A stretch of DNA of 37,758 nucleotides, from assembly GCA_017881725.1 (NCBI GenBank), contig JADGQO010000090.1, forward strand, positions 1 through 37,758, read 5' to 3'. The notes under the pieces are model-generated. The model made no database searches. It saw only the letters and a list, made by a program, of their open reading frames with translations, and was not told the origin of the DNA. Positions 1-7,838 of the stretch are shown one piece after another. Made by a program: the position numbers and the translations under genes. The stretch comes from Fibrobacteria bacterium. Lineage in GTDB: Bacteria; Fibrobacterota; Fibrobacteria; UBA11236. How positions within the stretch are numbered: position 1 is the first letter of the stretch; each line of letters opens with the position of its first letter.

Positions 1-482
1 GCGCGCCAGCCTTTTCCGGTGTTTGGAAAAGCGAACATAAAAGCCTGACGCGGAAAATTTCCGTAGCGGGCGTTCCGATCCTCATCGCGAAACCCCAGAC
101 CTTCATGAATCTTTCCGGCGAAGCGGCGCAATCGCTCATGGCTTTCTATAAAGTATCGCCCAAAAACTTGATCGTCGTGGTGGACGATATTTATCTCGAT
201 CTCGGCGCGGTGCGCATCCGGACGCAAGGCAGTGCCGGCGGGCATAACGGCCTCAAAAGCTTGCTGGAGCATTGCGGTGACACGTTCACGCGCATCCGCA
301 TCGGCGTGGGACCAGTGCCTCCCGAACAAGATCGCGCGGATTACGTTCTCAGGAAATACGGCGCGGACGAAGCGAAAATTCTCGCGTCGGTAGTATCGCG
401 ATTCCGCGCGATAATCGAAACCGGCCTCACGCAAGGATGGGAGCGCGCGGGCACGGAGTTCAATCGCAGCTCCCCGATTTGA
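1..482 (+). CDS. pth: peptidyl-tRNA hydrolase, 5'-truncated by window edge
   Basis: Recycles peptidyl-tRNAs released by stalled ribosomes by cleaving the ester between peptide and tRNA in the cytoplasm. The reading frame is open from base 3, so about 159 residues are present and roughly the first 35-40, including the catalytic histidine, lie outside the window. Visible Pth signatures are KPQTFMNLSG (the substrate-binding Asn), DDIYLDLG with the conserved Asp that activates the catalytic His, and GSAGGHNGLKS. An internal ATG at 105 falls in the middle of the conserved KPQTFMN motif and is not the start. The stop is followed by seven T residues (485-491) but I see no stem before them. Family assignment is secure; only the missing 5' end is uncertain. 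Confidence 0.95.
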   Translation, partial: APAFSGVWKSEHKSLTRKISVAGVPILIAKPQTFMNLSGEAAQSLMAFYKVSPKNLIVVVDDIYLDLGAVRIRTQGSAGGHNGLKSLLEHCGDTFTRIRIGVGPVPPEQDRADYVLRKYGADEAKILASVVSRFRAIIETGLTQGWERAGTEFNRSSPI

Positions 483-543
483 TGCTTTTTTTCTAGCTTG
501 CTTATTCTAGCTTGGTAAAGAACCTTCAAATCAGGTAGTCAGT

Positions 544-1260
544 ATGCAAGAGGATTTACAATACCTTCTCTCTCTTTCCGCAGTGGACAAGAAGGTCTAT
601 GAGCTCAAGCTGACGAAAAAGGACTTGCCCGTCCGGATTCAGAATCTCAAGGAAGAGATTGATCGGGAAAAGATCAACCTTGAAAAGATCAACTTGGCCA
701 TCACCGAGACCAAGGTCAAAATCGCGGAAAACCAGGATGTCGTAAACCTGGAAAATACTTCGCTCACGGAGAGCAATCACCGCTTAGAAGCGATCAGCAC
801 CAACCGCGAATACGACGCGGTGCATTTGGAAATCGCTACCCACAAACGCAATATCGACACGGCACAGGCCAACGTCATCCACCACCAGCAAATCCTAGAG
901 AACTTGCTCAAGGACAAGGAATCCGTGGAAGGGGTTTTCAAGCAGGTCAATGACGCCAATTCTCCCGAGTTGAATAAGCTCACCGAGGAGTTGAACGGCA
1001 TCGAGGATCGCATCGCGGAAGAAGTGGGCAAGGCGGACGCTCCCCGCGAGAAGATCAGCAAAAAGGTCTTGGCGGTTTATGACCGGGTCGTGAAGCGCCG
1101 TGGAAATCCCAACGTCATCGCCGCCATCAACCGCAGCCAAAAGGCATGCCTGGTCTGCAACCGCACCCAGACGCCGCAGCGTATCATCGAGATCAGCAAG
1201 AAAAACGCTTTGCTGACTTGCGAAAGCTGCGGAAGCATCATGGTCTGGAAAGAAGACTAA
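544..1260 (+). CDS. coiled-coil C4-type zinc ribbon protein (zf-RING_7 / CT398-like)
   Basis: A 238-residue cytoplasmic protein with a long charged helical region (about residues 10-180, rich in E, K, L with heptad-like spacing) followed by a C-terminal zinc ribbon with CLVC and CESC pairs about 25 residues apart. This architecture matches the widespread family whose Chlamydia member CT398 binds the sigma-54 factor and flagella/secretion proteins; a general function is not established. It starts 61 bp after pth, with a weak Shine-Dalgarno (CAGG). A 10-bp direct repeat (TTCTAGCTTG at 491-500 and 505-514) lies in the spacer. Family confident, role unknown. Confidence 0.85.
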   Translation: MQEDLQYLLSLSAVDKKVYELKLTKKDLPVRIQNLKEEIDREKINLEKINLAITETKVKIAENQDVVNLENTSLTESNHRLEAISTNREYDAVHLEIATHKRNIDTAQANVIHHQQILENLLKDKESVEGVFKQVNDANSPELNKLTEELNGIEDRIAEEVGKADAPREKISKKVLAVYDRVVKRRGNPNVIAAINRSQKACLVCNRTQTPQRIIEISKKNALLTCESCGSIMVWKED

Positions 1261-1308
1261 TTTCCGATTTCTACGGTGGACCCACGGGTTCGCAGGTCGG
1301 CGGGTTCA

Positions 1309-1325
1309 CGGGTCTTACTGACCCG
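1309..1325. terminator. possible bidirectional terminator hairpin
   Basis: CGGGTC-TTACT-GACCCG forms a 6-bp stem with a 5-nt loop between two convergent genes. There is no U-tract on either strand, so an intrinsic terminator is only suggested by position. Confidence 0.3.
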
Positions 1326-1331
1326 ACAAGC

Positions 1332-2006
1332 CTAATGGACCGCGCTTGAAGTCACTGGAGCCGGTGAGGCCGCCGCACCACTCGTGGCGGACACGGCCCC
1401 TATCGATATACCCATTTTATCATTCACCGCTTTACTAACCGCCCTGGCCGTTTCCTGCGCCAAGAGGGGAAGCATTCGTCGTAATAAGGCATCGCGTTCC
1501 AAAGGTGATTTCCGATCCAAATCCGCCGTCGGTTCTAAAAATAAATCTTTCTGCGGAATCGTAACCGTCACCGATGAATCTTCCACCACCCGACCCGTGA
1601 TTCCATCCACCAGGCGAAAACTCAAACTTTGCTTCCATTCCGATTTCACGGACCAGTAGGTGAGCCACTTTCTTTTGCTGGATACCGATAGAGCTTCCAC
1701 CCAACCGTAAGCGTAATATCGGGCCGCCAATTCCAATTTGAGCTTTGCAATATCGGCAGGCCCCACTTCGGTTTTTTGCAAGATTTGTTTATCCACTAGT
1801 TTCGCCAACTCCTCGGTCGTCACCGTCGCCAATGTCGAGTCGGATTCCAAATGCCTTTGAATCATGGCGGCCAGGGTTTTCGCGTACAGCGGATCGCTCG
1901 CATCCGAGATGCCCGTGAAAGCCAGCGAGGTCTTGGCCTTGGCGTCGATGGCCAACAGCCCAAGCCCCAAGAGCACGGCCAATAAAGTCTTGAGGATGGT
2001 CTGCAT
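1332..2006 (-). CDS. exported protein of unknown function
   Basis: A 224-residue protein beginning with a Sec signal peptide (MQTILKTLLAVLLGLGLLA, probable cleavage after AKA). The mature part starts with a beta-strand-like segment (TSLAFTGIS), then a region of helices and strands including YYAYGWVEAL, and ends in an Ala/Ser/Pro-rich tail. I do not recognise the family. The pattern of a short strand, a helix that could bind at the cell envelope and 'LATVTTEELAKLV' is loosely like CsgG/TolB-N type modules, but that is a guess. The ATG at 2006 has a GCGAGG Shine-Dalgarno 7 nt upstream, better than an in-frame start seven codons earlier. It lies downstream of mutL on the same strand with a 164-bp gap containing a hairpin. 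Confidence 0.7.
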   Translation of the reverse strand: MQTILKTLLAVLLGLGLLAIDAKAKTSLAFTGISDASDPLYAKTLAAMIQRHLESDSTLATVTTEELAKLVDKQILQKTEVGPADIAKLKLELAARYYAYGWVEALSVSSKRKWLTYWSVKSEWKQSLSFRLVDGITGRVVEDSSVTVTIPQKDLFLEPTADLDRKSPLERDALLRRMLPLLAQETARAVSKAVNDKMGISIGAVSATSGAAASPAPVTSSAVH

Positions 2007-2046
2007 GCCGGTACCTCGCGCTATCAAAATCGGTAGTTGTAAAGTG

Positions 2047-2073
2047 AACGAACCGGGACTGAACCCGTTCGTT
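2047..2073. repeat. 10-bp inverted repeat between mutL and the exported protein gene
   Basis: AACGAA-C-CGGG-ACTGAA-CCCG-TTCGTT gives ten base pairs with a single-nucleotide bulge and a 6-nt loop. It lies about 40 nt upstream of the start at 2006 and about 100 nt after the mutL stop. It has no U-tract, so it could be an operator or a processing/termination hairpin. Confidence 0.45.
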
Positions 2074-2170
2074 ATGTCCTTTCCATCATACCATGAGGAA
2101 TGCAGGCTTGGCGAGAAACCGAATATTACCCGCGTTTCTAAAAGTCGCTAACGTATTCCGAAAGCGAAAA

Positions 2171-4156
2171 TCAGGCGTTGAGGCCGAATTTTCGGTGGAT
2201 TTCGTCCATCGAGAGCCGGACCACGATGGGTGACCCGGACGGGGAAACATAAGGATTTTGGGTTGCAAAGAGACCATCGATCAAGGCGGAAACTTGGGCG
2301 TATTCCATCGGTTCGCCCAACTTAACCGAGGTTACCCGCGCATAGACGCGCGCCAGCCGCATTTGAAACTCTTCATGCTTGGCGCCGCCGGCACGTTCCG
2401 GTCGAAGCAGGCCCTGCACCATCTCGAAGACCAAACGTTTAGCTTGATCGGGTCGGACCTCCATGGGAAGGCCGCGCAATTGGAACGCGTTGCCGCCGAA
2501 AGACTCCAAGTCGAATCCCAAAGCCTGGATTTGATCCAGATGCTGCTCCAAGAACAGACTGTCCCCCGGCGACATTTCCAATACCTCGGGAAACAACAAT
2601 TGTTGGGATGAAAATCGACCGGGCCGCCGCATGTCTTCCAAAGCCTTTTCATAGAGGATGCGCTCATGCGCCGCTTGCTGGTTCACCATCATCAGCCCGC
2701 TCTCGACGCCGAAAAGAATGAACCCGTGATGCAATTGCAAGTACGGAATTTCCGGCGCCCGGGGCCGGGCCTGCGATTCCGCGCGCATGGGGCCTAATTG
2801 CGTCTGGGGCGTCTGGGCCGCATAGGAATTCGGGATGGCGGACCCCGTTGTCGCGACGGGCCGCGTCGTAACGTCGTACGCATTCTGGGTCGAAATCGGA
2901 AAAAGGCGGATTTGGTTGGAGATCCGTTCTCCGGACTCGACTGGGCGCATCGGCGACGGAGATCCCATTTCCCCGGCATCGGTTTGAAATCCATTGCCAG
3001 GCTCCCGTAACGTCTCGGTTACCGCCCCGGAAAATAAAAAGGGCGCGGCCAGGGAGACGGACTCGCCGCCGGTAGATGCGCCTGCGTTCGCCACCCGTCC
3101 GTCCGGATTTTCCGAGGTAACTTGTGGGTTACCTAAGGGGGACAAATCCAGTTCCGGCGCGGAGATGACGCGGCGCAATCCGTCTTTTACGGCCTGGTTG
3201 ATGCTCCAATAAATGCGGCTTTCGTTGAGGAAGCGCACTTCCTTCTTGGTGGGATGAACGTTCACGTCCACCTCTTCGGTGGGCATGGTCAGGTAAATTG
3301 CCGCCATCGGGAAACGGCCGGGCGGCAAGGCATCGTAGCTTTGGGACAAGGCGCGCGCCAGCAAGCCGCTGTGGATGTTGCGCCGGTTGATGTAAAAGTA
3401 TTGGTGCGTGGAGCGGAGGCGCGCCTGCTGCGGCGTGCACACGTAACCTTCCACGTGGACGGTGCCGTCGGTCCAATCCAGGGGCGCCAATTCGTTGGTG
3501 ATGTTGAACCCCAGGATTTCGCCCACGCGGTTCTTGAGGCTGCCCTCCGCGAGCGAAAGGATATCCTTCCCGCGATCGCTGATGCGGAAGGCCACGCCGG
3601 GATGAGCCAAGGCCACGCGGCTAACCATGGCCAGGATGCGGGCCAATTCGGTTTTGGGGCTGCCCATGAATTTACGCCGCGCGGGATTATGCAGGAACAG
3701 GTTTTTAACCGTGATCGTCGTCCCGGGATTGCGCGAAATTTCCCGCGTTCCCGTATGCGCCGAATCGCTCACCGCCACGGCCACGCCAGTCGCCTCGGAA
3801 GCGTGCCGCGTTTCAATCGTCACCTCCGCCACGGCCGCCATGCTACACAGCGCTTCTCCCCGGAATCCATAGGAGGCTACATGTTCCAAATCTTCCACCG
3901 CGTTGATTTTACTGGTGGTATGCGGAAGCCAAGCGATTAAGGCGTCTGCGCGGATCATGCCGCTGCCATTGTCGCCGACCTTAATCAAATCCAACCCGCC
4001 CTCTTCCAAAGCGATAGAAATCTTGGTCGCGCCCGCGTCCAAGGCGTTCTCGACCAATTCTTTGACCGCATTGGCGGGCCGTTCGATGACTTCGCCGGCG
4101 GCGATTTTATGAATGGTGGCCGGAGAGAGTCGGTTGATAATGGAAGGCGATGACAT
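2171..4156 (-). CDS. mutL: DNA mismatch repair protein MutL, endonuclease motifs missing
   Basis: A GHKL ATPase that links MutS mismatch recognition to strand incision. The N-terminal ATPase is intact: E36 in ELVENALDAGAT (the general base), DNGSGM at 62-67, TTSK, YGFRGEAL near 96-103. A Pro/Gly/Ser-rich linker spans about 335-465, and the dimerisation domain about 470-661. The C-terminal nuclease signatures of MutH-less MutLs are not preserved: the DQHAxxExxxxE site reads NQQAAHERILYE (492-503) and the CPHGRP site reads SPSGSP (638-643). Length of 661 is normal. It is divergent from the Rrf2 gene. Two copies of the dispersed GTAAC-N6-GTTAC palindrome lie in the linker-coding part. Identity certain; the loss of nuclease function is inferred from sequence. 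Confidence 0.96.
   Translation of the reverse strand: MSSPSIINRLSPATIHKIAAGEVIERPANAVKELVENALDAGATKISIALEEGGLDLIKVGDNGSGMIRADALIAWLPHTTSKINAVEDLEHVASYGFRGEALCSMAAVAEVTIETRHASEATGVAVAVSDSAHTGTREISRNPGTTITVKNLFLHNPARRKFMGSPKTELARILAMVSRVALAHPGVAFRISDRGKDILSLAEGSLKNRVGEILGFNITNELAPLDWTDGTVHVEGYVCTPQQARLRSTHQYFYINRRNIHSGLLARALSQSYDALPPGRFPMAAIYLTMPTEEVDVNVHPTKKEVRFLNESRIYWSINQAVKDGLRRVISAPELDLSPLGNPQVTSENPDGRVANAGASTGGESVSLAAPFLFSGAVTETLREPGNGFQTDAGEMGSPSPMRPVESGERISNQIRLFPISTQNAYDVTTRPVATTGSAIPNSYAAQTPQTQLGPMRAESQARPRAPEIPYLQLHHGFILFGVESGLMMVNQQAAHERILYEKALEDMRRPGRFSSQQLLFPEVLEMSPGDSLFLEQHLDQIQALGFDLESFGGNAFQLRGLPMEVRPDQAKRLVFEMVQGLLRPERAGGAKHEEFQMRLARVYARVTSVKLGEPMEYAQVSALIDGLFATQNPYVSPSGSPIVVRLSMDEIHRKFGLNA
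3006..3023. repeat. dispersed palindrome GTAAC-N6-GTTAC, copy 1
   Basis: CGTAAC-GTCTCG-GTTACC in the mutL linker region. The two 5-nt half sites are exact inverted repeats. This is the only exact copy whose half sites are out of register with the G-N-x-x-V-T codon frame seen at the others. Confidence 0.7.
3115..3134. repeat. dispersed palindrome GTAAC-N6-GTTAC, copy 2
   Basis: AGGTAAC-TTGTGG-GTTACCT, a 7-bp inverted repeat with 6-nt spacer, 110 bp from copy 1 and also in the mutL linker. Read in the mutL frame it encodes G-N-P-Q-V-T (342-347). Confidence 0.75.
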
Positions 4157-4219
4157 ACCACGTCAAAGTGCAAAATCCTTGCGACTCTGGTCAATTTGCT
4201 TGGAAAATCTTATACCATA

Positions 4220-4248
4220 TTGTCCCTATCAGTTTTATATGTTATTAT
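4220..4248 (+). promoter_or_regulatory. predicted promoter of the sulfur operon
   Basis: TTGTCC, 17-bp spacer, TATTAT. The -10 element ends 6 nt before the ATG at 4255 and no Shine-Dalgarno is present, so the transcript would start at or next to the start codon. The surrounding 4157-4254 gap is AT-rich and also holds the divergent mutL promoter. An alternative upstream start (TTGCTT-N16-TATTGT) cannot be excluded. Confidence 0.5.
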
Positions 4249-4254
4249 TCGACC

Positions 4255-4695
4255 ATGAAGGTGACCTCCAAAACCATGTACACCTTGCATTTCCTATGCG
4301 CCCTGGCCATCAAGAGCAAAGAGTGGCCCTTGAAGCCCATTCATTTGCGGGAAATCGCCAAGGAGTACAATATCCCGTTCAAATTCCTGGAGCAAATCGC
4401 CATTTTGATGAAGAGTGTCGGGCTGGTACGCGGGGCGCGGGGAAAGTTGGGCGGGTACCAATTGGCTGAACCGGCGGAGACCATCACCTTGTCGCGCATC
4501 ATCCGAGCGACCGAGGGTGAAATTTTACCGTGCTCGGATATCGAAGGGGGTAACGAGGTGGTTACCTCACTACTGCACCGCCTGTTTCAAGAGGGACGTG
4601 AATTGGTGGACAAGAAATTGGAGTCGGTCACGCTGGCGCAAATCGCAGAAAAGGCGAAACAGCAGCTAGAACCCGTGCCGATGTACTACCTCTGA
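4255..4695 (+). CDS. Rrf2 family transcriptional regulator of sulfur genes
   Basis: A 146-residue winged-helix regulator: MKVTSKTMYTLHFLCALA, then the recognition region LREIAKEYNIPFKFLEQI and the wing GLVRGARGKLGGYQLA, all typical of the Rrf2/CymR/IscR family. Only one cysteine (C93) lies where IscR has three Fe-S ligands, so a CymR-like sensor of cysteine-pathway enzymes fits better than an Fe-S sensor. In Bacillus, CymR works through CysK, and cysK is two genes downstream here. The ATG at 4255 gives the normal family length; an in-frame start 105 bp upstream would add a non-conserved extension and lacks an RBS. The stop overlaps the cysH start (TGATG). The loop after C93 carries a copy of the dispersed palindrome. 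Confidence 0.88.
   Translation: MKVTSKTMYTLHFLCALAIKSKEWPLKPIHLREIAKEYNIPFKFLEQIAILMKSVGLVRGARGKLGGYQLAEPAETITLSRIIRATEGEILPCSDIEGGNEVVTSLLHRLFQEGRELVDKKLESVTLAQIAEKAKQQLEPVPMYYL
4549..4566. repeat. dispersed palindrome GTAAC-N6-GTTAC, copy 3
   Basis: GGTAAC-GAGGTG-GTTACC, perfect 6-bp half sites, within the Rrf2 gene and encoding G-N-E-V-V-T (99-104) in the loop where related IscR proteins bind their cluster. Confidence 0.75.
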
Positions 4696-5408
4696 TGAAC
4701 CCTGACTTTATCGCTCAGGCCAAGCTGCTGGACGCGGAATTCGCTGCGCTGTCCGCCGACGCGCGCATCCAAAAAGCCTTTGAAATTTTCGGAACCGGAT
4801 TAATCGCCACGACTTCCTTCGGTCGGGACGCGGGATTGCTGCTGCACCATATCCATCGCTTGAAATTGCCCGTACGCGCCTATTTCATCGATACCGGCTT
4901 CCACTTTCCGGAAACGCTGGCCTATCGGGATACCTTGACTTCCACCTACCAAATCGATCTACGCGAATCGGCCTCCACGGACCCGTATCGCCGACGTTAC
5001 GCCGTTGAAAAGGGTGGCGCACTGACCATCACCGACACCCAGGCTTGCTGCGGAGTGAATAAGGTCGCCGTGCAGGCGGCTTTCCTGGGACGATCGGACG
5101 TGACCGCGTTTTTGGCCGGCTTGCGCCGCGACCAAAGCGAATCGCGCCAGGATACGCCTTTCGTCCACGTGCAGAAAGGCAAAATCAAGATTTGCCCTTT
5201 CGCCGACTGGCCCGCCGAAGACGTGGACCTTTATCTCAAGCTCTGGGAGGTGCCGGAACATCCTCTGGCCAAGTTGGGCTATACCAGCATCGGATGCAGC
5301 CCATTGACGTGCACGACTCCGCCGGTGGACGGCGCGGATCGCCGTTCGGGCCGTTGGGCAGGAGATTCCAAAACCGAATGCGGCTTGCACTTGGATTACG
5401 AGCCATGA
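4695..5408 (+). CDS. cysH: phosphoadenylyl/adenylyl-sulfate reductase CysH
   Basis: Reduces activated sulfate (APS or PAPS) to sulfite with thioredoxin. The 237-residue protein shows the nucleotide-binding loop TTSFGRDAG (39-47), the FIDTGFHFPET segment and the catalytic ECGLH cysteine (C229). It has a Cys-Cys pair at 118-119 (QACCGVN) that marks the 4Fe-4S, APS-type enzymes. The second ligand pair is unusual: GCSPLTC, i.e. C201 and C206 separated by four residues, whereas characterised APS reductases have CxxC. The start overlaps the Rrf2 stop, and the stop overlaps the cysK start (ATGA), so translation is coupled. No ATP sulfurylase or sulfite reductase genes are in the window. Confidence 0.93.
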   Translation: MNPDFIAQAKLLDAEFAALSADARIQKAFEIFGTGLIATTSFGRDAGLLLHHIHRLKLPVRAYFIDTGFHFPETLAYRDTLTSTYQIDLRESASTDPYRRRYAVEKGGALTITDTQACCGVNKVAVQAAFLGRSDVTAFLAGLRRDQSESRQDTPFVHVQKGKIKICPFADWPAEDVDLYLKLWEVPEHPLAKLGYTSIGCSPLTCTTPPVDGADRRSGRWAGDSKTECGLHLDYEP

Positions 5409-6331
5409 AGTACTGTAACGACCTGACGGAACTGATCGGCCATACGCCGCTCGTCCGCTTGAACAAGGTAGTGCCCCGCACCGACGCCTTGTTCCTTTTG
5501 AAATTCGATCAGCGCAACCCCGGCGGTTCGCTTAAGGATCGCATCGCCCTCAATATGATCCTGGAGGCGGAAAAATCCGGCAAACTGAAACCGGGAATGA
5601 CCCTTTTGGAACCCACTAGTGGAAACACCGGGATCGCGCTGGCCTGGATTGGGGCCGTGAAAGGTTACCGCACCATGCTCGTGATGCCCGAGGCCATGAG
5701 CATCGAAAGGCGCAACCTGCTCCAGGCTTACGGGGCGGAATTGGTGCTGACGCCCGCGCCCCTCGGTATGTCCGGCGCGATTGACAAGGCCAAGGAAATC
5801 CTCCGCAGCCGCAAGGATTGTTTCATGGCCCACCAATTCGACAATCCCGCCAATCCCGCCGCGCACCGGGAGTTCACCGCCGAGGAAATCTGGGCCGACA
5901 CCGACGGGGAAATCGACGTGTTCGTCGCGGGCGTAGGCACGGGCGGAACCGTGACCGGAGTAGGCGAAGCGCTCAAGGCGCGCAAACCCGGGGTCCGTAT
6001 CGTGGCCGTGGAGCCGGCCGCCTCCAGCGTACTCAGCGGCGGCAAACCTGGCTGGCATGAGATCCAGGGCATCGGCGCGGGATTCATTCCCAAGGTGCTG
6101 AACCAGAAAATTTATGACGAAGTGATCCGCATCACGAATGACGACGCATTGGACATGTGCCGACGGCTGGCGAGGGAAGAAGGCATCATGGCGGGCATTT
6201 CGACAGGCGCCAACGTGAAGGCCTTGCATATCCTGGGCGCGCGGCCAGAATTCGCGGGCAAGACTTTGGTCTCGCTGGCCTGCGACGCGGGGGAACGCTA
6301 TTTGAGTACCTTGTTGCACCAAGCGGGTTGA
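5405..6331 (+). CDS. cysK: cysteine synthase (O-acetylserine sulfhydrylase)
   Basis: A PLP-dependent enzyme making cysteine from O-acetylserine and sulfide. The 308-residue protein, starting at the ATG that overlaps the cysH stop, shows the PLP lysine K44 in NPGGSLKDR, the substrate loop PTSGNTG (70-76), the phosphate-binding GVGTGGT near 175 and a C-terminal CDAGERYLST. The open frame continues upstream through cysH, but those codons read in a different frame from cysH and are not conserved. CysK and CysM subtypes are hard to separate from sequence alone, and the moeB-like gene next door leaves room for a sulfur-carrier-dependent (CysM/CysO-like) route. The annotation as cysteine synthase is firm. 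Confidence 0.93.
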   Translation: MKYCNDLTELIGHTPLVRLNKVVPRTDALFLLKFDQRNPGGSLKDRIALNMILEAEKSGKLKPGMTLLEPTSGNTGIALAWIGAVKGYRTMLVMPEAMSIERRNLLQAYGAELVLTPAPLGMSGAIDKAKEILRSRKDCFMAHQFDNPANPAAHREFTAEEIWADTDGEIDVFVAGVGTGGTVTGVGEALKARKPGVRIVAVEPAASSVLSGGKPGWHEIQGIGAGFIPKVLNQKIYDEVIRITNDDALDMCRRLAREEGIMAGISTGANVKALHILGARPEFAGKTLVSLACDAGERYLSTLLHQAG

Positions 6332-6343
6332 GCGGCGGACCCG

Positions 6344-7171
6344 ATGCCGATTTTCAGCGAAGCGCAATTGCGGCGCTACCAGCGCCACCTGATCCTCAAC
6401 GACGTGGGATTCAAGGGGCAGATGAAACTGCGCGACGCAAAAATCCTGGTGGTCGGCGCCGGAGGCCTGGGCTCCCCGGCCTTGCTTTACCTGGCCGCCG
6501 CGGGCGTGGGTACCTTGGGCATCGCCGAAGCGGACGTGGTAGACGATTCCAACCTGCAAAGGCAGGTCATCCATTTTACCGCCGACGTGGGCCGCCATAA
6601 AATCGATTCAGCCGCGGAGAAAATCGCCCAGATTAACCCGGATGTTACCGTAACTCCTCATCGCGGATTCCTGGACGCGACCAACGCCCTCGACATCATC
6701 GCCCGTTACGATTTTGTCGTGGACGGCAGCGACAATTTCGGAACCAAGTTCCTGGTCAACGACGCCTGCGTCATTTTGAACAAACCCTATTCACATGCCG
6801 GGATCTTACGCTTCGAAGGCCAGGCCATGACCGTGCTGCCGCGCCGCAGCCGCTGCTACCGCTGTCTTTTCCGCGAGCCGCCTCCCGCCGGGGCCGTTCC
6901 CAACTGCGCCGAAGCCGGCGTGCTCGGCGTCGTCGCCGGAACCTTGGGCACGATTCAAGCCACCGAGGCGCTCAAGTTCATTTTAGGCAAGGGTGAATTG
7001 CTGACCGATAGGCTCTTGATTTACGACGCGCTGTCCATGCGTTTCCGCGAAAGCCGCGGCGCGCGCGACCCGAATTGCGCCGTGTGCGGAGACCATCCCA
7101 CCATTCTGAAGCCCATCGATTACGGACCGATCGCCTGCTCCGCGCCGGACGAAGGCGACAAGCAATCTTGA
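6344..7171 (+). CDS. moeB: HesA/MoeB/ThiF family E1-like adenylyltransferase
   Basis: Activates the C-terminal Gly-Gly of a ubiquitin-like sulfur carrier (MoaD, ThiS or CysO) by adenylation. The 275 residues contain the ATP-binding GAGGLGSP (38-45), the conserved DDSNLQRQ (67-74), D130 in VVDGSDNF, and two zinc pairs CYRC (171-174) and CAVC (245-248). There is no rhodanese domain. It lies 12 bp after cysK in a sulfur operon, so donation of sulfur to cysteine, thiamine or molybdopterin synthesis is plausible, but no carrier gene is visible nearby. Which of MoeB, ThiF or MoeZ-like roles applies is undecided; the symbol is by family. No terminator follows; 7172-7380 shows no gene. Confidence 0.85.
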   Translation: MPIFSEAQLRRYQRHLILNDVGFKGQMKLRDAKILVVGAGGLGSPALLYLAAAGVGTLGIAEADVVDDSNLQRQVIHFTADVGRHKIDSAAEKIAQINPDVTVTPHRGFLDATNALDIIARYDFVVDGSDNFGTKFLVNDACVILNKPYSHAGILRFEGQAMTVLPRRSRCYRCLFREPPPAGAVPNCAEAGVLGVVAGTLGTIQATEALKFILGKGELLTDRLLIYDALSMRFRESRGARDPNCAVCGDHPTILKPIDYGPIACSAPDEGDKQS

Positions 7172-7380
7172 TCGCGCTGGACCTGACCCAGAGGGACAGC
7201 TTTCGCCGGAAAATGGAGATAAACATTTGCGCGGATCGACGCGGCTCCTGGCCGCCCGGGCCCTGCGGTCTCGGTAGGCGTCCCGCTGGGAGCGATGGCA
7301 TTGCTGGCGATAAATCACATCCGGTGTCAGTAAGAAGAAATCGATCCGCCAAGGTATGAGATGGATCGATTCCAACGAAC

Positions 7381-7838
7381 CTACATTCCACCGAATGTTA
7401 AAGCCCTTTTAGCTGCTACGCGAACCCGTTCCACCGGGGACGATTCCATAATATTTTTCAAAATTGCTTTGCTTTTGGAATGACGAAGGTGGTTGAAGCC
7501 ATGGATCGCGCTTAATTGGCATGCAATATTGTCCCAGAACATATAACACGTCTGATCATTCTCATCCGCGTCCTTAAAAATCAACTTAAAAGCTAAATAC
7601 GAAGTTTCTATAAATTTATACTTGATCCGTTTATCCAACGATGGCTGTGCAAGTAAAATGCCTACTTCCACGGTTAGAAACGAAAAAATCGTTCCGATTT
7701 AAATACTGGAAAAACTCAGTAACGTAGGCCCATCTCGAAAAATATCGGAAATTATTTCCGCAAATCTTTCGTCAGGAAAATCGAAATCATTTTCATCTTG
7801 AAGAATCGAAAGAAGCAATTGTTTTTTTTCTCGGCACT
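7381..7838 (-). pseudogene. AT-rich gene remnant with in-frame stop (HEAT-repeat-like C-terminus)
   Basis: One minus-strand frame reads protein-like sequence on both sides of a single TAA at 7699-7701: upstream ...LLLSILQDENDFDFPDERF...LLSFSSI, downstream IGTIFSFLTVEVGILLAQ... to the end at 7381. The final part (AILKNIMESSPVERVRVAAKRAL) looks like a HEAT repeat. There is no ATG near the upstream end, which abuts the kinase stop; a TTG near 7820 is the only candidate. The base composition is clearly more AT-rich than the flanking genes, suggesting acquisition followed by decay. The 3' part alone (7381-7671) could be translated from a GTG without an obvious RBS. Nonsense-mutated pseudogene is my preferred reading. 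Confidence 0.5.

Noticed and set aside
484-491. T-run after pth as an intrinsic terminator
   Set aside because: No stable stem precedes it.
4255-4695. Rrf2 protein as an Fe-S sensor (IscR/RsrR type)
   Set aside because: Only one cysteine lies in the cluster region; the operon context favours a CymR-like role.
5396-6598. Long minus-strand frame opposite cysK
   Set aside because: Antisense of a conserved enzyme; no recognisable protein pattern or RBS.
7172-7380. Plus-strand frame overlapping the moeB end (to 7359)
   Set aside because: Starts inside moeB in another frame, Arg-rich, with no RBS; no gene supported.
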